NCBI GenBank assembly: GCA_028829895.1
Contig: CM054177.1
Coordinates: forward strand, 73,301,163-73,365,162
Reading direction: 5' to 3'
From: Sinotaia quadrata
Lineage: Eukaryota; Mollusca; Gastropoda; Architaenioglossa; Viviparidae
Length of the DNA: 64,000 nt
Shown here: piece by piece, positions 37,489 to 49,824 of the stretch
Layout of the letters: each line of letters begins with the position of its first letter
How positions within the stretch are numbered: position 1 is the first letter of the stretch
Position numbers and translations under genes: made by a program
The notes under the pieces: generated by a model
Database searches by the model: none
What the model was told of the DNA's origin: nothing
What the model saw: the letters and a program-made list of their open reading frames with translations, nothing else

Positions 37489-38354
37489 ATCTTAGGAAGT
37501 AAACCCTGCTAAAACTCATCCAAGAAGACTTAAACCCCTGGTCTTGCGGGCTATCTGCAATGCATGGAGTCTCTTCTGGGCTAGCACCAGCACTCTTGTG
37601 CAACCTGACTAGCCCTTGTAGGTTACGTTGTAATAGATCGCTGAATATTTAGCCCCACTGATCATCTGAAAAACCGGACCGATCTGTGTGAGCGCGCAAA
37701 AATTGGCCAGGGAAAGGAGAATCGTTTTCGCCCTCAAGAAAGATAAGCATGTCAGAACGGTTTCCGAGATAGCACTGATAAATATTTTGCTGAGAAAGGT
37801 CAGTCATGTCGACTTGTAAGTAAACTTTCAAACAATAGCCATATTCATAAGCAAATGTATTTATTTGATGTAATCTATTCTTTTCTATTCTTTTTTCATT
37901 CAGCTATCGTTATCCCCCACCCTCATTTTATTCATATCTTGACGTATGTCTTGTGCGTTAACCGCTGTTGTAGTTCCAACTGAAACTCAGGTAAATGGGT
38001 TTTTTTAATAAAAATTCAGAATCGGCACTCTGTGCACCAAGCAGCCTACGGCCAGGTCATGCATTTTGCATCCAAATCATGGCTAATAAACTTTGGATAC
38101 CATATTTAGGAAACACAATAAAGTCATAAAAACTACGATTTGTTCAAAATGGGTTGGGTTTATGATTTAGGAGGTGTTAGAGAGTGAAAATCAGCAGCAA
38201 CCTAAGAATGGATCTGGTACTCGACTTTTGCTATTAATGTACTGTAGAACCACTCACCACCCCCAATAAAAAAGACGAGTGAGAAGAAACTTTGCGGTTA
38301 CAAACAAATACAAAAAACTTTTAATTTGTTTTTGTCTTGGTTTTGCTTGCAAAA

Positions 38355-39460
38355 GTGCAGAGCGAAGCAAACATTGCTTTCCAGCACCTTCAAAGAAAAG
38401 ATGTGCAGCTACTGAAAGCGACAGAAAACCTACAGGCAGCTACTGAAAGCGACAGAAAATCTACAGGCAGCTACTGAAAGCGACAGAAAACTTACAGGCA
38501 GCTACTGAAAGCGACAGAAAACTTACAGGCAGCTACTGAAAGCGACAGAAAACTTACAGGCAGCTACTGAAAGCGACAGAAAACTTACAGGCAGCTACTG
38601 AAAGCGACAGAAAACCTACAGGCAGCTACTGAAAGCGACAGAAAACTTACAGGCAGCTACTGAAAGCGACAGAAAACTTACAGGCAGCTACTGAAAGCGA
38701 CAGAAAACCTACAGGCAGCTACTGAAAGCGACAGAAAACTTACAGGCAGCTACTGAAAGCGACAGAAAACTTACAGGCAGCTACTGAAAGCGACAGAAAA
38801 CTTACAGGCAGCTACTGAAAGCGACAGAAAACTTACAGGCAGCTACTGAAAGCGACAGAAAACTTATAGGCAGCTTTAAGGTAGTTGTTGGACTGCCGGA
38901 AGGATTTGGACAAAGCAAAAAAAGAAGCTGTGCCAGTTTGCAGTGAAAGGATGTGAGTGAAGATATTCTAGAAAAAAAAGGATCTGAAAGGCGTAAACTG
39001 CATTATGATGAACTAAGTGAGGATACGTTGATCACCAACCTTTAAGATCATTTTCGAACAACTGTTTTCTAGGCCACGTTTGATATTGTTATTTTTCAAC
39101 TAAACAAGGGATTTAAAAGCATGAAACTTGTTACAGAAAAATTCTCAGTACTTCGGTCTAATGTATTCTGAACAGTGGACGATAAAGAAATACTAAGAGC
39201 TGTTAAGAGTCTCAGAAATGAATAACCTGAGCACCTAATCGATGCCTTTCCCTTACAGCTGGTTTCTTTCAGAGTAACAACCATGCAAGCGATCTTTAAA
39301 GGGAAAGTATCAACTGCGAGAGAACTTGTCTTTTAATATCTGTAGGATTTGCCGATGTAGTTACAGCTATCTTACTCTTTCTAAGATTGACTGTTATAGT
39401 GCTGTGGGAAGTGCAGAATGATCTTTTTAAAAACTGAAAATAATCAAAAGTTATAAAAAG
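38355..39460 (+). pseudogene. hAT-superfamily transposase pseudogene (ZMYM1-like)
   Basis: Recognised by reading across frames. 38355 onward gives IAFQHLQRKDVQLLKATENL, the leucine-rich segment hAT/ZMYM1-type transposases carry before the catalytic C-terminal half. A minisatellite interrupts it. Frame 2 resumes at 38885 (LLDCRKDLDKAKKEA). Frame 1 at 38950-39336 reads DVSEDILEKKGSERRKLHYD, DHFRTTVF, ATFDIVIFQLNKGFKSMKLV, PEHLIDAFPLQLVSFR. It holds in-frame stops at 39043, 39070, 39169 and 39223. A further shift leads to VGSAE*SF*KLKIIKSYKK at 39404-39460, the decayed hAT dimerisation motif (SAERSFSKLKLIK type). At least three frame changes and six stops mean it cannot encode a transposase. N-terminal zinc-finger and early catalytic parts are not visible upstream. 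A domesticated host gene of the same family is the less likely alternative. Confidence 0.75.
38402..38880 (+). repeat. 31-bp minisatellite inside the transposase pseudogene
   Basis: About 15 copies of GCAGCTACTGAAAGCGACAG AAAACTTACAG, exact 31-bp period (GCAGC at 38405, 38436 and onward). The copies alternate between CTTACAG and CCTACAG. The first copy is in frame with the transposase and encodes QLLKATENLQ, so the repeat arose from transposase codons. Confidence 0.95.
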
Positions 39461-39842
39461 AAAAAGAAAGAAAAGAAAGAAAAGAAACTGTGTGCCAGAA
39501 GATTTAAAATTAAATATTATTAATAAAACTGTTACTGAGTGAAAGGCAAGACGAAACCAGTTTTATGTGAGTAGATTTTAAATTAAATATGATTATTGAA
39601 ACTGTTGTTAATTAAAGGAGAATCAAGAAAGTTTGACCCTTTACAAATTTTATCTGTGCCGCTGGAGCTAATATATTAATATAATTTTAGTAACAATTAC
39701 TACTTTAGCAGTTGTATAACAAATACTGTATGTATGTGTGCGCGTACATGTGGAAATTAAGGGGAGGGCATTTAGGCATTTTGCAGGGGTGACCGGTATT
39801 TGAAATTACACCATTCTGTATAATGTAATGTATGCAGGTGAA

Positions 39843-40030
39843 GCCACGTAATGGGATAAATTAATGTGTATGTGTGTAAAATCGCGTAATGGGGTAAATT
39901 AATGTGTATGTGTGTAAAATCGCGTAATGGGGTAAATTAATGTGTATGTGTGTAAAATCGCGTAATTCGGTAAATTAATATGTATGTGCGTAAAATCGCC
40001 GAATGGGTTGAATTAATATGTATGTGTGTA
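39843..40030. repeat. 38-bp minisatellite, about 5 copies
   Basis: The unit is AATCGCGTAATGGGGTAAAT then TAATGTGTATGTGTGTAA. Outer copies are diverged. Confidence 0.9.
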
Positions 40031-40193
40031 TCCTGAGTCATTTACATATGCTGTTGTTCCGATCTCAGAGAATAGCATTATGAGTGTATAAGAAGAAGAT
40101 ATATGGATTAGAGACCCTAAAATCAGGCTTATTCAAAGAGCCTGAAAGACAAGATCCTTCTGGAGCACACTGGCATAATCTTTGAAATCTCCT

Positions 40194-40312
40194 TTGTCAT
40201 TCAGCAAACTTGTCATCACTAGACTAGAACAACAACATTCAGCAAACTTGTCATCACTAGACTAGAACAACATTCAGCACACTTGTCAGCACTAGACTAG
40301 AACAACAACATG
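40194..40312. repeat. About 40-bp direct repeats, 3 copies
   Basis: CATTCAGCAAACTTGTCATC ACTAGACTAGAACAACAA occurs three times; the third has GCACACTTGTCAGC. Confidence 0.88.
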
Positions 40313-40772
40313 CAGACAACAGTATGGTACATGGTTCAAGTGCACGCAATTAATGTCAAGCATATGTTTGAACATAGAGTAATAAATATAAATATAAACG
40401 CTAACAGCACTGAATATGTTCCTTAGGTGTGAACAAACATCCTGCTAAGCATAGGCAATACCACATCAAAACTTTACGAACATAGACCCCATACGGGAAA
40501 CGTTTACAATAATAACATATTTTGGTGTAGAGGGGTCTTTGCTTGTCATTATGCTAATGTTAACAAGATATTTATCCACACTCGAAGGACAATGTATTTA
40601 GCGTTTACATCTGTTGCCTTATTTAAGAGCATAATATTTCTATAATGCTGAATAAACTGTAAGCATAAGACCTGTACCGGAAGTGACCTAATTTTTCACT
40701 CGTGTAGTGATGTACATTTGAATGTACAGCAATGATTTAAGCGTATGTATTTGTATACGTGCGTGTGTGTGT

Positions 40773-40775
40773 GAG

Positions 40776-40838
<63 letters not shown>
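40773..40838. repeat. (GA)n microsatellite
   Basis: About 30 GA units. Arg-Glu and Leu-Ser ORFs across it are artefacts. Confidence 0.95.
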
Positions 40839-40840
<2 letters not shown>

Positions 40841-40904
40841 TGTGTGTGTATGCAATGAAGTCGAACTCAATGTCCACTGGTGGTGAAATATCAACCTTTT
40901 TTGA

Positions 40905-41020
40905 AAAAGTGTCGGTGGTGACTCACAGAACTAATACACAAGCCTCTTGCTCAAGGTGTACATGGTTCCATTCCATCTCAGGCAAAAAACAAACAAACAA
41001 ACAAACAAACAAACAACACA
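40905..41020 (+). mobile_element. tRNA-derived SINE with (AAAC)n tail
   Basis: GGTGGTGACTCACAGAACTAA resembles a degenerate A box. CATGGTTCCATTCCATC, about 50 bp downstream, matches a B box (GGTTCNATTCC). It ends directly in a short A-rich AAAC repeat (40984-41014), the tail pattern typical of short SINEs. No target duplication was confirmed. Confidence 0.5.
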
Positions 41021-41589
41021 GGAATAAATAAATACACTGCCCGCATTTAAACTGAAAGCGGTAAACTTGATGTCTAGTCGTTTAGATAGGACGACAAAAC
41101 AAGCCCTTGTGTACTGTAGAACACTTACTTTACAGATCCGTTCATGATCCCTTGAACTGTGTCTTCAAGGCAGTTATCAGTCGAAAAGAAAACGCTGCTG
41201 GCTGCTGAAATTTCATACAGAGACTGTCTACCCGCTTTCTATACCCCTGATGCTATAAATAGATTATCTCTTTGACATGTTTAGAAATAAATAGATTTAT
41301 ACGCGCGTCTGGGAAATGAAACGTGACCTAAATCAAACAACATCCAAAGCCCTCATACCCTAGCTTATTGTCGGGTGGGCTTAGTTGAATTGGATAATGA
41401 ATAAGTTACTGTGTGCTGCAGACGAATAAAAATTAAAAGTCCTTTTGGAAAACTTAAAGTTGAAAAGCAGTAGCTGTCGGGAAGAATAAATGTGAATAAA
41501 ATTACCTCACCTGTTCTGAAAATGTTCCCTTACAAACCAATAAATGAAAATACTAGAAAAATAAAAACAGTAACACTCCAGACTCACTG

Positions 41590-41880
41590 GCGCCCTCCAT
41601 ACAGTAGCTCACTGCTCACGATAGATCTGCTGCAGTCTCTTACCTTCTCAATGACTCACTGCTCATGATAGATCTACTACAGTCTCTTACCTTCTCACAG
41701 TGACTCACTACTCACGAAAGACCTACTGCAGTCTCTTACCTTCTCATAATGACTCACTACTCACGATATACCTACTGCACGTCTCTTTTCTTCTCACATT
41801 GACTCATTAGTCACGATAGATCTACTGCACGTCTCTTACCTTCTCACAGTGACTCACTACTCACGGTAGACCACTCATGA
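41590..41880. repeat. About 55-bp minisatellite, 5-6 copies
   Basis: The unit runs GACTCACTACTCACGATAGA then TCTACTGCAGTCTCTTACCT TCTCACAGT. Copies vary by substitutions and small indels. Confidence 0.9.
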
Positions 41881-42254
41881 TTCTTCTCTCCAAATCCTGT
41901 AACCTGTTCCTATATACTTTTAGCCTATTTGTGAAACAAGAAAAAAACTTTGAAACCCTAGCTTAAATAATCGAGGAAGTTTCAGTTGCCGTTATTAATT
42001 TAATTAATTATATTAATGTACAGAAAATAACGCGAGTTCGTCTTGGAGGATGTTTTGGCTAAACCTTTGAAGCACAGTTGGCTAAAAGATAGAGAGAGAA
42101 GGTGATAGTGGAATATTTTGGCTTTGATAACTGTCTTTTGTCTGAATAAATGTCAGACACAATTTTAATGAATACTTGTAAATTGTGCGCTATGTATGCA
42201 AAGTGAAAGCTTTAATCATTCTATTATCAATTAATTTATATGGTAATAAAACGA

Positions 42255-42645
42255 ACGGGTTACTCATTCTTTTATAAGTCGTTCGTTATGAGAAAAACAG
42301 GGTTAATCCTTATATTATCAATTGTGTGATATGACCCCGAAAGGAAAGGATTATGCATTCAATTATCAATTATTTGCTGTGAAACCACACTGAAATGGTT
42401 TGTATTCTAGTGTCAATCGTGTGATATAAAGCAAAGTGAAACGGTTACTCATTCTGTTATCGACTTTTTGATATGAAACCAAAGTGAAAGGATTAAACAT
42501 TATATTTTCGATTCCTTGATATGAAACTAAAGGGAAAGGGTTAATCATAGTATTATCAATTGTTTTACATTAAACCTAAATATGAAAGAGTTAATAATTC
42601 CACTATAGGTTGTTGGACATGAATCCAAAGTGAAAGGGTTAAAGT
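42255..42645. repeat. Degenerate minisatellite of about 50-60 bp
   Basis: Around seven diverged copies of GGGTTAATCATTCTATTATC, AATTGTTTGATATGAAACCA, AAGTGAAA. Confidence 0.8.
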
Positions 42646-42774
42646 TCTATATTCTGCAAAAGTTCGGATTATTTCACTTCTAGAACAGCAACAACAAAAC
42701 AAAAGTATAACAAATATTACATTTAAGTTTTAACACTTTATATTATGAATTTTTTAAATGCCGGAAAAGTATCT

Positions 42775-42862
42775 CTTTAAGAAAATACTAGGTGAAGGTC
42801 TCTTTAGGAAGAATACAAGGTGAAGGTCTCTTTAGGAAGAATACAAGGTGAAGATTCTCAGA
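42775..42862. repeat. 28-bp minisatellite, 3 copies
   Basis: AGGTGAAGGTCTCTTTAGGA AGAATACA repeated, with the first copy partly diverged. Confidence 0.85.
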
Positions 42863-42986
42863 TACGTATTATAATGATCTCATTAAACCTTCTCTCGCAC
42901 CCATATGATTAATTCAATGCCGCAACCATGAAAACAGAATCAGCCAACAAAAGGTGAGTAATACAGTCAGATTTATCGCGGCTTTC

Positions 42987-43026
42987 TGACAAAGGCCTCT
43001 GACAAAGGCCTCTGACAAATGCCTCT
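42987..43026. repeat. 13-bp repeat, 3 copies
   Basis: GGCCTCTGACAAA twice, then a TGCCTCT variant. Confidence 0.8.
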
Positions 43027-43495
43027 CTAAGTTTGACAAAACGAGTCTTTGGAGCGGATGATGGTAGCTTGTACACGCGTGAAACTGAATCCTTGCCCCG
43101 CCCCCCGCCCCCTTCACACACATAAATACACGCTATAATTATGGTTCTCATACATGAATATTAAAACTCAGATATAACTCCGTACAATTTACCAGAATTA
43201 TCTATTTCTTCATCGCATGACGAAAGCACACACACTGTAAGTGTGCAGCTGGTGGTGTGTGATGTCGGTTTATCAATCTGATGCAAGCATTCTGATGTAA
43301 GCAGTGCGCAGCAGCGCGACGTGGTTTGCAGTCGACGGACCCAGTTCAATCGCATTACTACCGATTTCTGATGCAAACGCTAAAAGTATCAATAACTCTG
43401 GCCTGTAGATTGTTATTAATGCATGGGTTTTTTTTCTCTTTATGTTAGAATTGATTGTCAAGTCATGCGGGTAAACTAGGTAGTAATATCGGGCG

Positions 43496-43680
43496 ACTTG
43501 AGTAACTTATCTGATGTAATATTTAGGATTAGTGTGTTTGTGCATGCGTCTATAGACTGGAGTAACTTATCTGATGTAATATTTAGGATTAGTGTGTTTG
43601 TGCATGCGTCTATAGACTGGAGTAACTTATCTGATGTAATATTTAGGATTAGTGTGTTTGTGCATGCATCTATAGATGTG
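43496..43680. repeat. 60-bp minisatellite, 3 copies, open on both strands
   Basis: The unit is AGTAACTTATCTGATGTAAT, ATTTAGGATTAGTGTGTTTG, TGCATGCGTCTATAGACTGG. The first two copies are identical; the third has two or three changes at its end. Twenty-codon repeats are open on both strands. Confidence 0.95.
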
Positions 43681-43964
43681 TCCATATGTTTCACAATGGT
43701 TTCAAAATTTGTTAGAAATTTGTTTGCAGTCAACGGCTTCAAAATCTGTTAGAAATTTGTCTGCAGTCAAGCATGAATGGTTAGTTTAAAATATTATATG
43801 CTGTCTGTTATCTGTGTGAAATATGATGATTGGCATACTCATTTCTAGAATTACGAATCATCCAAGAGAAATGTGTGAGTATAAAGTGCGCGCAAAGTTT
43901 ATCCCTAATAACAATGTGATCTGAATGACATTTGCTTACAAACAATGTCATCTAAAGTAATAAT

Positions 43965-44198
43965 GCCATGTATATGAAATGTACTTGTAGATATGCATAC
44001 ATTCATCTGTACTAACTTATCATGTGTGTGAAATATGCTTGTAGATATGCATACATTCATCTGCACTAACTTATCATGTGTGTGAAATATGCTTGTAGAA
44101 ATGCATAAATTCATCTGCACTAACTTATCATGTGTGTGAAATATGCTTGTAGAAATGCATAAATTCATCTGTACTAACTTATCATGTGTGAAATGTTT
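43965..44198. repeat. 54-bp minisatellite, 4 copies
   Basis: The unit is GAAATATGCTTGTAGATATG, CATACATTCATCTGCACTAA, CTTATCATGTGTGT. Minus-strand reading gives an 18-residue repeat (MNLCISTSIFHTHDKLVQ). Confidence 0.92.
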
Positions 44199-45739
44199 TG
44201 GTCGAAACTAATGCATGCGTTTCTCCATAGATAATATCACCAGTGTGAAATGTGAATTGAGACATGAATGCATATATTCTTCTTTATAGCATTCGTCACC
44301 CAGTATGGAAAAGAATTGTGGAGTAGAGAGAAACAGGGAGAGAGAGGGGGAGAGAGAGACGAGAGAGAGAGAGAGAGGGAGAAAGTTTTTCTGCACAAGA
44401 CAGTAGTACATTATAAAAGCTTCATGGGGACATTCTCCAACCTTTCCTCCCTTCAGTGTAATGCTACTGTGCTTGTCTGCACACATACCTGCTCAGTTGG
44501 GTGTTTTCACCTTGAGAAAGGTCTTTGATGTCTACCCCAGTCTTCTCCCTCCCTCCCACTATATCTTCCTCACTCCCACTTCTTGTATAATCTACATTCT
44601 ACAAATATTTTGGTTGATCTACGCACACGCCTGTTAAGTTTATTGAAAGGTTTTATAACAGGCTGAAAACTGCAAAATATCCCCGACATTCTCGGAAAGA
44701 TACCTAGATTCATACATACATCTGGCCCAGATTAGATCTCTTCAAGGATATAGATCTAATCATGCAACTCATTTATTCATTTTACTGCAGCTTGAGAAGA
44801 GGAAGCATTTTATATTTCCCATTTGTTGTAATTTTAAACTATTTTCTAATCTGTGAGAGATATATTTATTTTCTACTTACCTTTGCGTAAAAATATTTTG
44901 TTAAACCCTTTCTTCTTTCTCATGCATCATGTTAATGAAATTTTCTTTCATTTGAAGTAGTTTTATATATTACTATTTCATCTTCTGCATTCTGATTAGA
45001 TATTATTTTTCATGATTTATGCTAGCATTTGCTGTGTATTAATTCTTATAACTTAGCACATGAATTCTATGATTACCTCTTTACAGGAAATGATTTAGTT
45101 AAGGACTTTGTTTACAGATTAGTAAAACATTTGTTGTTCCCCTCTGTCAAATACCTGTCTACTGTTGAATCAACATTTGTGAAGTTATGTGCCTGGTGCA
45201 TGTGCTAAGTACTTATAATGTCGATGGCAGTAACATGTAAGGATATGAGAGCTGACAATTAGATATGTCATTACCACCAAAGATTATATTAGTATAGCAG
45301 CTGACAGAGTAAATACATTCAAATTTCGTAGCACTTCAAAGTGCGACCGTAAATGATATACAGCTGTTCCTAATCTAGAATTTCTTTTACTGTGTGGCGG
45401 AGTAAATCCCTATTTCTAGACTTAATTGTTATATAAATTGTTAAATTGTTAAAGTGACCCTACCTTGAGTGCTCCCTATGATGGTATTTTTTGTAAATGT
45501 CAGAGTTTGAGTAAACACTCGAATTGAGACTAGGCTAGAAATTGCTGATATAATGCAAACCAGTTCCAACTGGATGAGTAGGTTTTATTATCCAATGGTT
45601 AAGACATACGGGAACTAGGCCAGCCAATAGACTGAGATCAAAAGTTTACATGCTGTAGAGAATTCTATAGTCTGATCACTTGAATTTGGTGTGGTAAGAA
45701 GTTCGGTCATGAAAGGCAGCCATTAGCTTAATGGTGAGT

Positions 45740-46000
45740 GAAATGACTGATTGATTATAAACGGTTACGACATTGGTAGGCAAGGGAAGCCTCTATTGCA
45801 GTATGTAAGTGTAAGAATACACTGCACTCTATTGATGTAATAGTGACAAGGTTATGCTGACTACATGAGTGATTTCTGGTACAAGGAAGTTACTGTAAAT
45901 CACTACAATTGTTGTTGTGCTTGAAGGAACCGATATGGCGAAAAAAAGCGCCTAGTTTTTTTTTGAGAGAATAGCAGCATATCAGTGTTTCATTATATTA
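45740..46000. repeat. Dispersed repeat, copy C (partial)
   Basis: Matches 11955-12205 of copy B: GTAAGAATACACTGCACTCT ATTGATGTA, GGTACAAGGAAGTTACTGTA, GTTGTGCTTGAAGGAACC and GAGAGAATAGCAGC. It is in the same orientation, with the 5' and 3' parts of the longer unit missing or unrecognisable. Confidence 0.6.
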
Positions 46001-46344
46001 TTGTATATTATTATTATATATTATCATTATTCAGTCTACAACTGTCTAGGTGTGACTGGGAGCACGCCTATATTAATTTCTCTGGTGGGTAATTAATCAC
46101 GCTATTTTGTACGTGCACACGCGACAGGTGTGTGGCGTTGAAAAGGCACACGGCAATGACATCTATAGTCGAATCCACCCACTCAGACAATGAACATTAT
46201 GGATGTAATGCGCATGGACATGAACGTCTTGACAGTCAACGCACACACATGCTCATCCTGAGTAATATCTATAGTGTAAAATGTATGTGTGAGACCTTGC
46301 TCAACTTCGTCCATACCTATCCCGTCAGGTGCGGTGTTTGTTCT

Positions 46345-46458
46345 TGAGTCTTGACGCTTATAATCGCGTTATCTTCGCACTCGTTACGTATTTGTACTGA
46401 GTCTTGACGCTTATAAACACGTCATCTCTGCACTCGTTACGTATTTGTACTGAGTCTG
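46345..46458. repeat. About 63-bp direct repeat, 2 copies
   Basis: GAGTCTTGACGCTTATAA, then CGCACTCGTTACGTATTTGT ACT, is present twice with small differences. Confidence 0.88.
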
Positions 46459-46613
46459 CAGTCCAACGTGTTTTCGGTCTTGATAGTTTTCTGTGTGGAA
46501 TGTTTCTGTAGACATGAATGCATGAGTGCCGATAGCAAAACACATTACAGGTCGGTTTGGAAAATCTGCGAGCACGCCATTGTTTACTACACTGCTTGCA
46601 AAGTGTGTGCTAC

Positions 46614-46762
46614 GTCAGCAGACACGTAATTATGCATTACAACGCTTCTTAACAGTTTCTCTGTCAGCAGACACGTAATTATGCATTACAATGCTTCTTA
46701 ACAGTTTCTCTGTCAGCAGACACGTAATTATGCATTACAATGCTTCTTAACAGTTTCTATGC
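46614..46762. repeat. 49-bp minisatellite, 3 copies
   Basis: The unit is TCAGCAGACACGTAATTATG, CATTACAATGCTTCTTAACA, GTTTCTCTG, starting at 46615, 46664 and 46713. Confidence 0.94.
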
Positions 46763-46957
46763 TATGTTTGCAATACAGATGACAGTTCGGGTCGTCATTA
46801 AAATTTGTCCAAGCCCAAATTTTAAATGTGAAATGCAATATTTAGCATGCTAAAAGATACTGTGGATTACCAAACTGCTGTCTTGCTAAAAAGAACTATT
46901 CGCTGGCGGCTTGCCTCACAGTTCAAGTTTGGTTGAGCAAAAATCCTTTATCTTGTA

Positions 46958-47100
46958 AAACGTACCATTTAGTTTTCGAATGTACCATTTAGCTTGTAAA
47001 TGAACCATTTACCTTGTCAATGAACCAGTTAGCTTTGGAACGTAACATTTAGTTTGTCAATTTACCTTTTAGCGTGTCAGAACTTAATTTAGCACGTTAA
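46958..47100. repeat. Degenerate 21-22-bp minisatellite
   Basis: Six to seven diverged copies of GTACCATTTAGCTTGTAAAT. Confidence 0.75.
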
Positions 47101-47421
47101 ATGACTTAACAGTCAAGGTCACAGCTAAATAATGAACTTTATCTTTCATCTCAATGGTCTGAAATCGAAATAGCAATTTAATGGGCGAACCCGAGCGAAC
47201 GATCTCTGGTGTAGAGAAAATGACCTGTTTGCAAATGTTCCCCTTCCATTATCCACCATCGGTTAAGGAACAATTGTCAGTTTTACTGCCGTTTATAAAA
47301 ATCAATAAAAAAAAAAAATCAAACTTGATTTGTGACATTTGTTTTCATATTACAAAAATAAATGCTAGTTATCTTCAAGCATCCTTTGAGATGACGTAGT
47401 AAAAAGTTAGTTGTCATCAGT

Positions 47422-47552
47422 CAGTGTAGATTCTGCATAAACTGGGTACTGTATTTCATTTCTTTCAAGAGCCTGTGTAGATTCTGCATAAACTGGGTAT
47501 TGTATTGCATTTCTTTCAAGAGCCTGTGTAGATTCTGCATACACTGGATTCT
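47422..47552. repeat. About 51-bp minisatellite, 3 copies
   Basis: The unit is GTGTAGATTCTGCATAAACT, GGGTATTGTATTGCATTTCT, TTCAAGAGCCT. The third copy is diverged. Confidence 0.9.
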
Positions 47553-47763
47553 GTTTGGTATTTCTTTTCATAATTAATAATTTGTTTTCAGTTAATTTTC
47601 ATAAATGACAGCATTCTTGCTATTTTGGTTCTGCTTGAGATTTCGAAAATATATCCTCACCCACCACACCCCTTACCTTTGCTAAGAAAGTCAATGAGGG
47701 GACAGAAGACATTTGAGGTTCTAACATTGAATTTTATTTACTTATTTCAAGTCATTTTACGCA

Positions 47764-47764
47764 C

Positions 47765-47847
<83 letters not shown>

Positions 47848-47865
47848 CCAATTTAATTTCTAACT
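47764..47865. repeat. (ATCT)n microsatellite with conserved 3' flank
   Basis: About 21 ATCT units, followed by ACCAATTTAATTTCTA. The same flank follows the ATCT array at 60761-60867, which suggests both belong to copies of one mobile element. Confidence 0.9.
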
Positions 47866-48576
47866 AGAGCTAGCGCGGAACCTTCAACGAGCAGACGATA
47901 CTGCACACTCGCCTTCGACAGGATGAATGGGGAGGCAAGCGCCGCCGAGACGGCTAGTCAAAGTAGAAAATTGTAAAAGAAATTAATTAAAAAAATATCA
48001 GTCTCTCTATTTCTTCTTTCTAGTCTACATCATTTTCTCATTTATTCATATATTTTATATTCAGTGTCAAGGAAATGTTATCTGTGCAACAGTAGCTAAC
48101 ACATTTGTCCACGAACCGTTCCAAGTGGGATAACTCGATCGACTGCCGATATGCGACCGGCAGAAAAAGCTAAAAAGCTAATTTTAATCTGCATTTAATT
48201 AAATAGTCAAGTGAACGGGCTACACATTTTAGTTAAAGTACTAAGATTTCGTAATCCTCTCTTTGTGTTTGAAGTTATATCTTGTCAATTTATGAAAGTT
48301 AATTTGCATTTGATGTTATTTTAAAAAAAATTATCTGAACTATTTGTTAATTTCTTTCTACGTTTTTTAATAAATGAAACGTTTGTCATTGTGTTTGGGT
48401 TGGGGAAAAGGGGCAATACAAAATAGCAATACTAAGCAGGGACAAGCAACATTTAACAGGAAGGTTATCCACACGTAGTTAGCTCATTGTAAACTCAAAA
48501 CACGTTGGTAAATAATATTTATTATCGCACACTGGGCAAGCCAGAATTTCTACGTAGATTAGCTCCCCTGTACGGC

Positions 48577-48579
<3 letters not shown>

Positions 48580-48620
<41 letters not shown>
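48580..48620. repeat. (CT)n microsatellite
   Basis: Perfect CT run of about 20 units. Confidence 0.95.
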
Positions 48621-48624
<4 letters not shown>

Positions 48625-49062
48625 TGTATTTATTCTAAATCTATTGTATTGTTTTAAATTGTAATAAATCACGACCAGTAATGAGGTACTTCAGTAGCTG
48701 TGTCAGAAAGTGTGCTTATCAGCTATTTTGCAACAAAGTGAATGTGTAGTTTTGATTTATATACATATGTGGTCATGCGTTGCTATACAGTTGTAACATC
48801 ATCAAAGTAGCATCGTTTTGGGGCAGATAAATAACTGAAAAAAAAAAAGGACCAAATGAATACGTACCAATATATAGCTCAACTCTCTTGATAATCACTA
48901 TTACAAAGTATTAGTGCATACCTACATCTAAACGACAAGGAAGAAAAAAGCAAGAAAGAAAATCCTACAGAAGAAGTACCCCTCCCCCTCCCCGAAAAAC
49001 AACGAAAGGACTCACCCCCCCAAACCATATAAACGAAACACATACACAAACACACACACTCA

Positions 49063-49065
49063 CAC

Positions 49066-49114
<49 letters not shown>

Positions 49115-49166
49115 CACACACACACATACACACACGCACGCGCGCGCACACACACACACACACACC
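49063..49166. repeat. (CA)n microsatellite with CG-rich interruptions
   Basis: CA run with ACGCACGCGCGCGCAC near 49133-49148. The flank (48960-49250) is A/C-rich on the + strand, producing minus-strand artefact ORFs. Confidence 0.93.
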
Positions 49167-49824
49167 AGCGAAAGAACACGTTCAGAAACGAAACAAAACC
49201 CCACGAGCGAGAAAAAACCTTCAAGTAAAACTAATCCCCACAAATGACCACCCAACCGCTTCAAAGTGAAAGAACTAGAAAAATCGTACAAAACAAAGTA
49301 CAATGAAGAGAAAATACAATAAAACATGCAAAATGATAGCATATTTCATTTGATTTTTATATGTATATAAATATTTTTGAATCTATTCTTTCTTAAATAT
49401 AAGGATCTCTATAGGGACAATGAACAACGTCACAATCCTTAAAAAAATAAATTCTAAAATTTAGTAAAGGAAATCATTGTTTTCTTGACAGAACCATTAA
49501 CTTTAGCGAAATAAAAAAAAAAAATGTCAATTACAACTTCACAAAAACAATAAGAGTACCCAGTTAACAACGATGAAACAAAACTCTTTCATTAAATAAA
49601 CAATAAGAGTAAAGTTATTACAAATTAAAAGAAAGCATTGTATCGACTGCGTAATATCGTGCAGATAATCATTACTGATGCTGACTTGGTATAAGGGAGA
49701 GAACTGCAAAGTTGCATCAAAATTTAATATTTTTCAAATTCTTTCATCCTTCTTGAAGGCAAAATAATGTCGCAAAAGAAAATTACGGGTATAATTGCTG
49801 AAATTAAAGAATTAGTACTAAACT

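Noticed and set aside
43315..43365. CCCAGTTCAATCGC as a SINE B box
   Set aside because: Lacks an upstream A box at suitable distance and has no tail.
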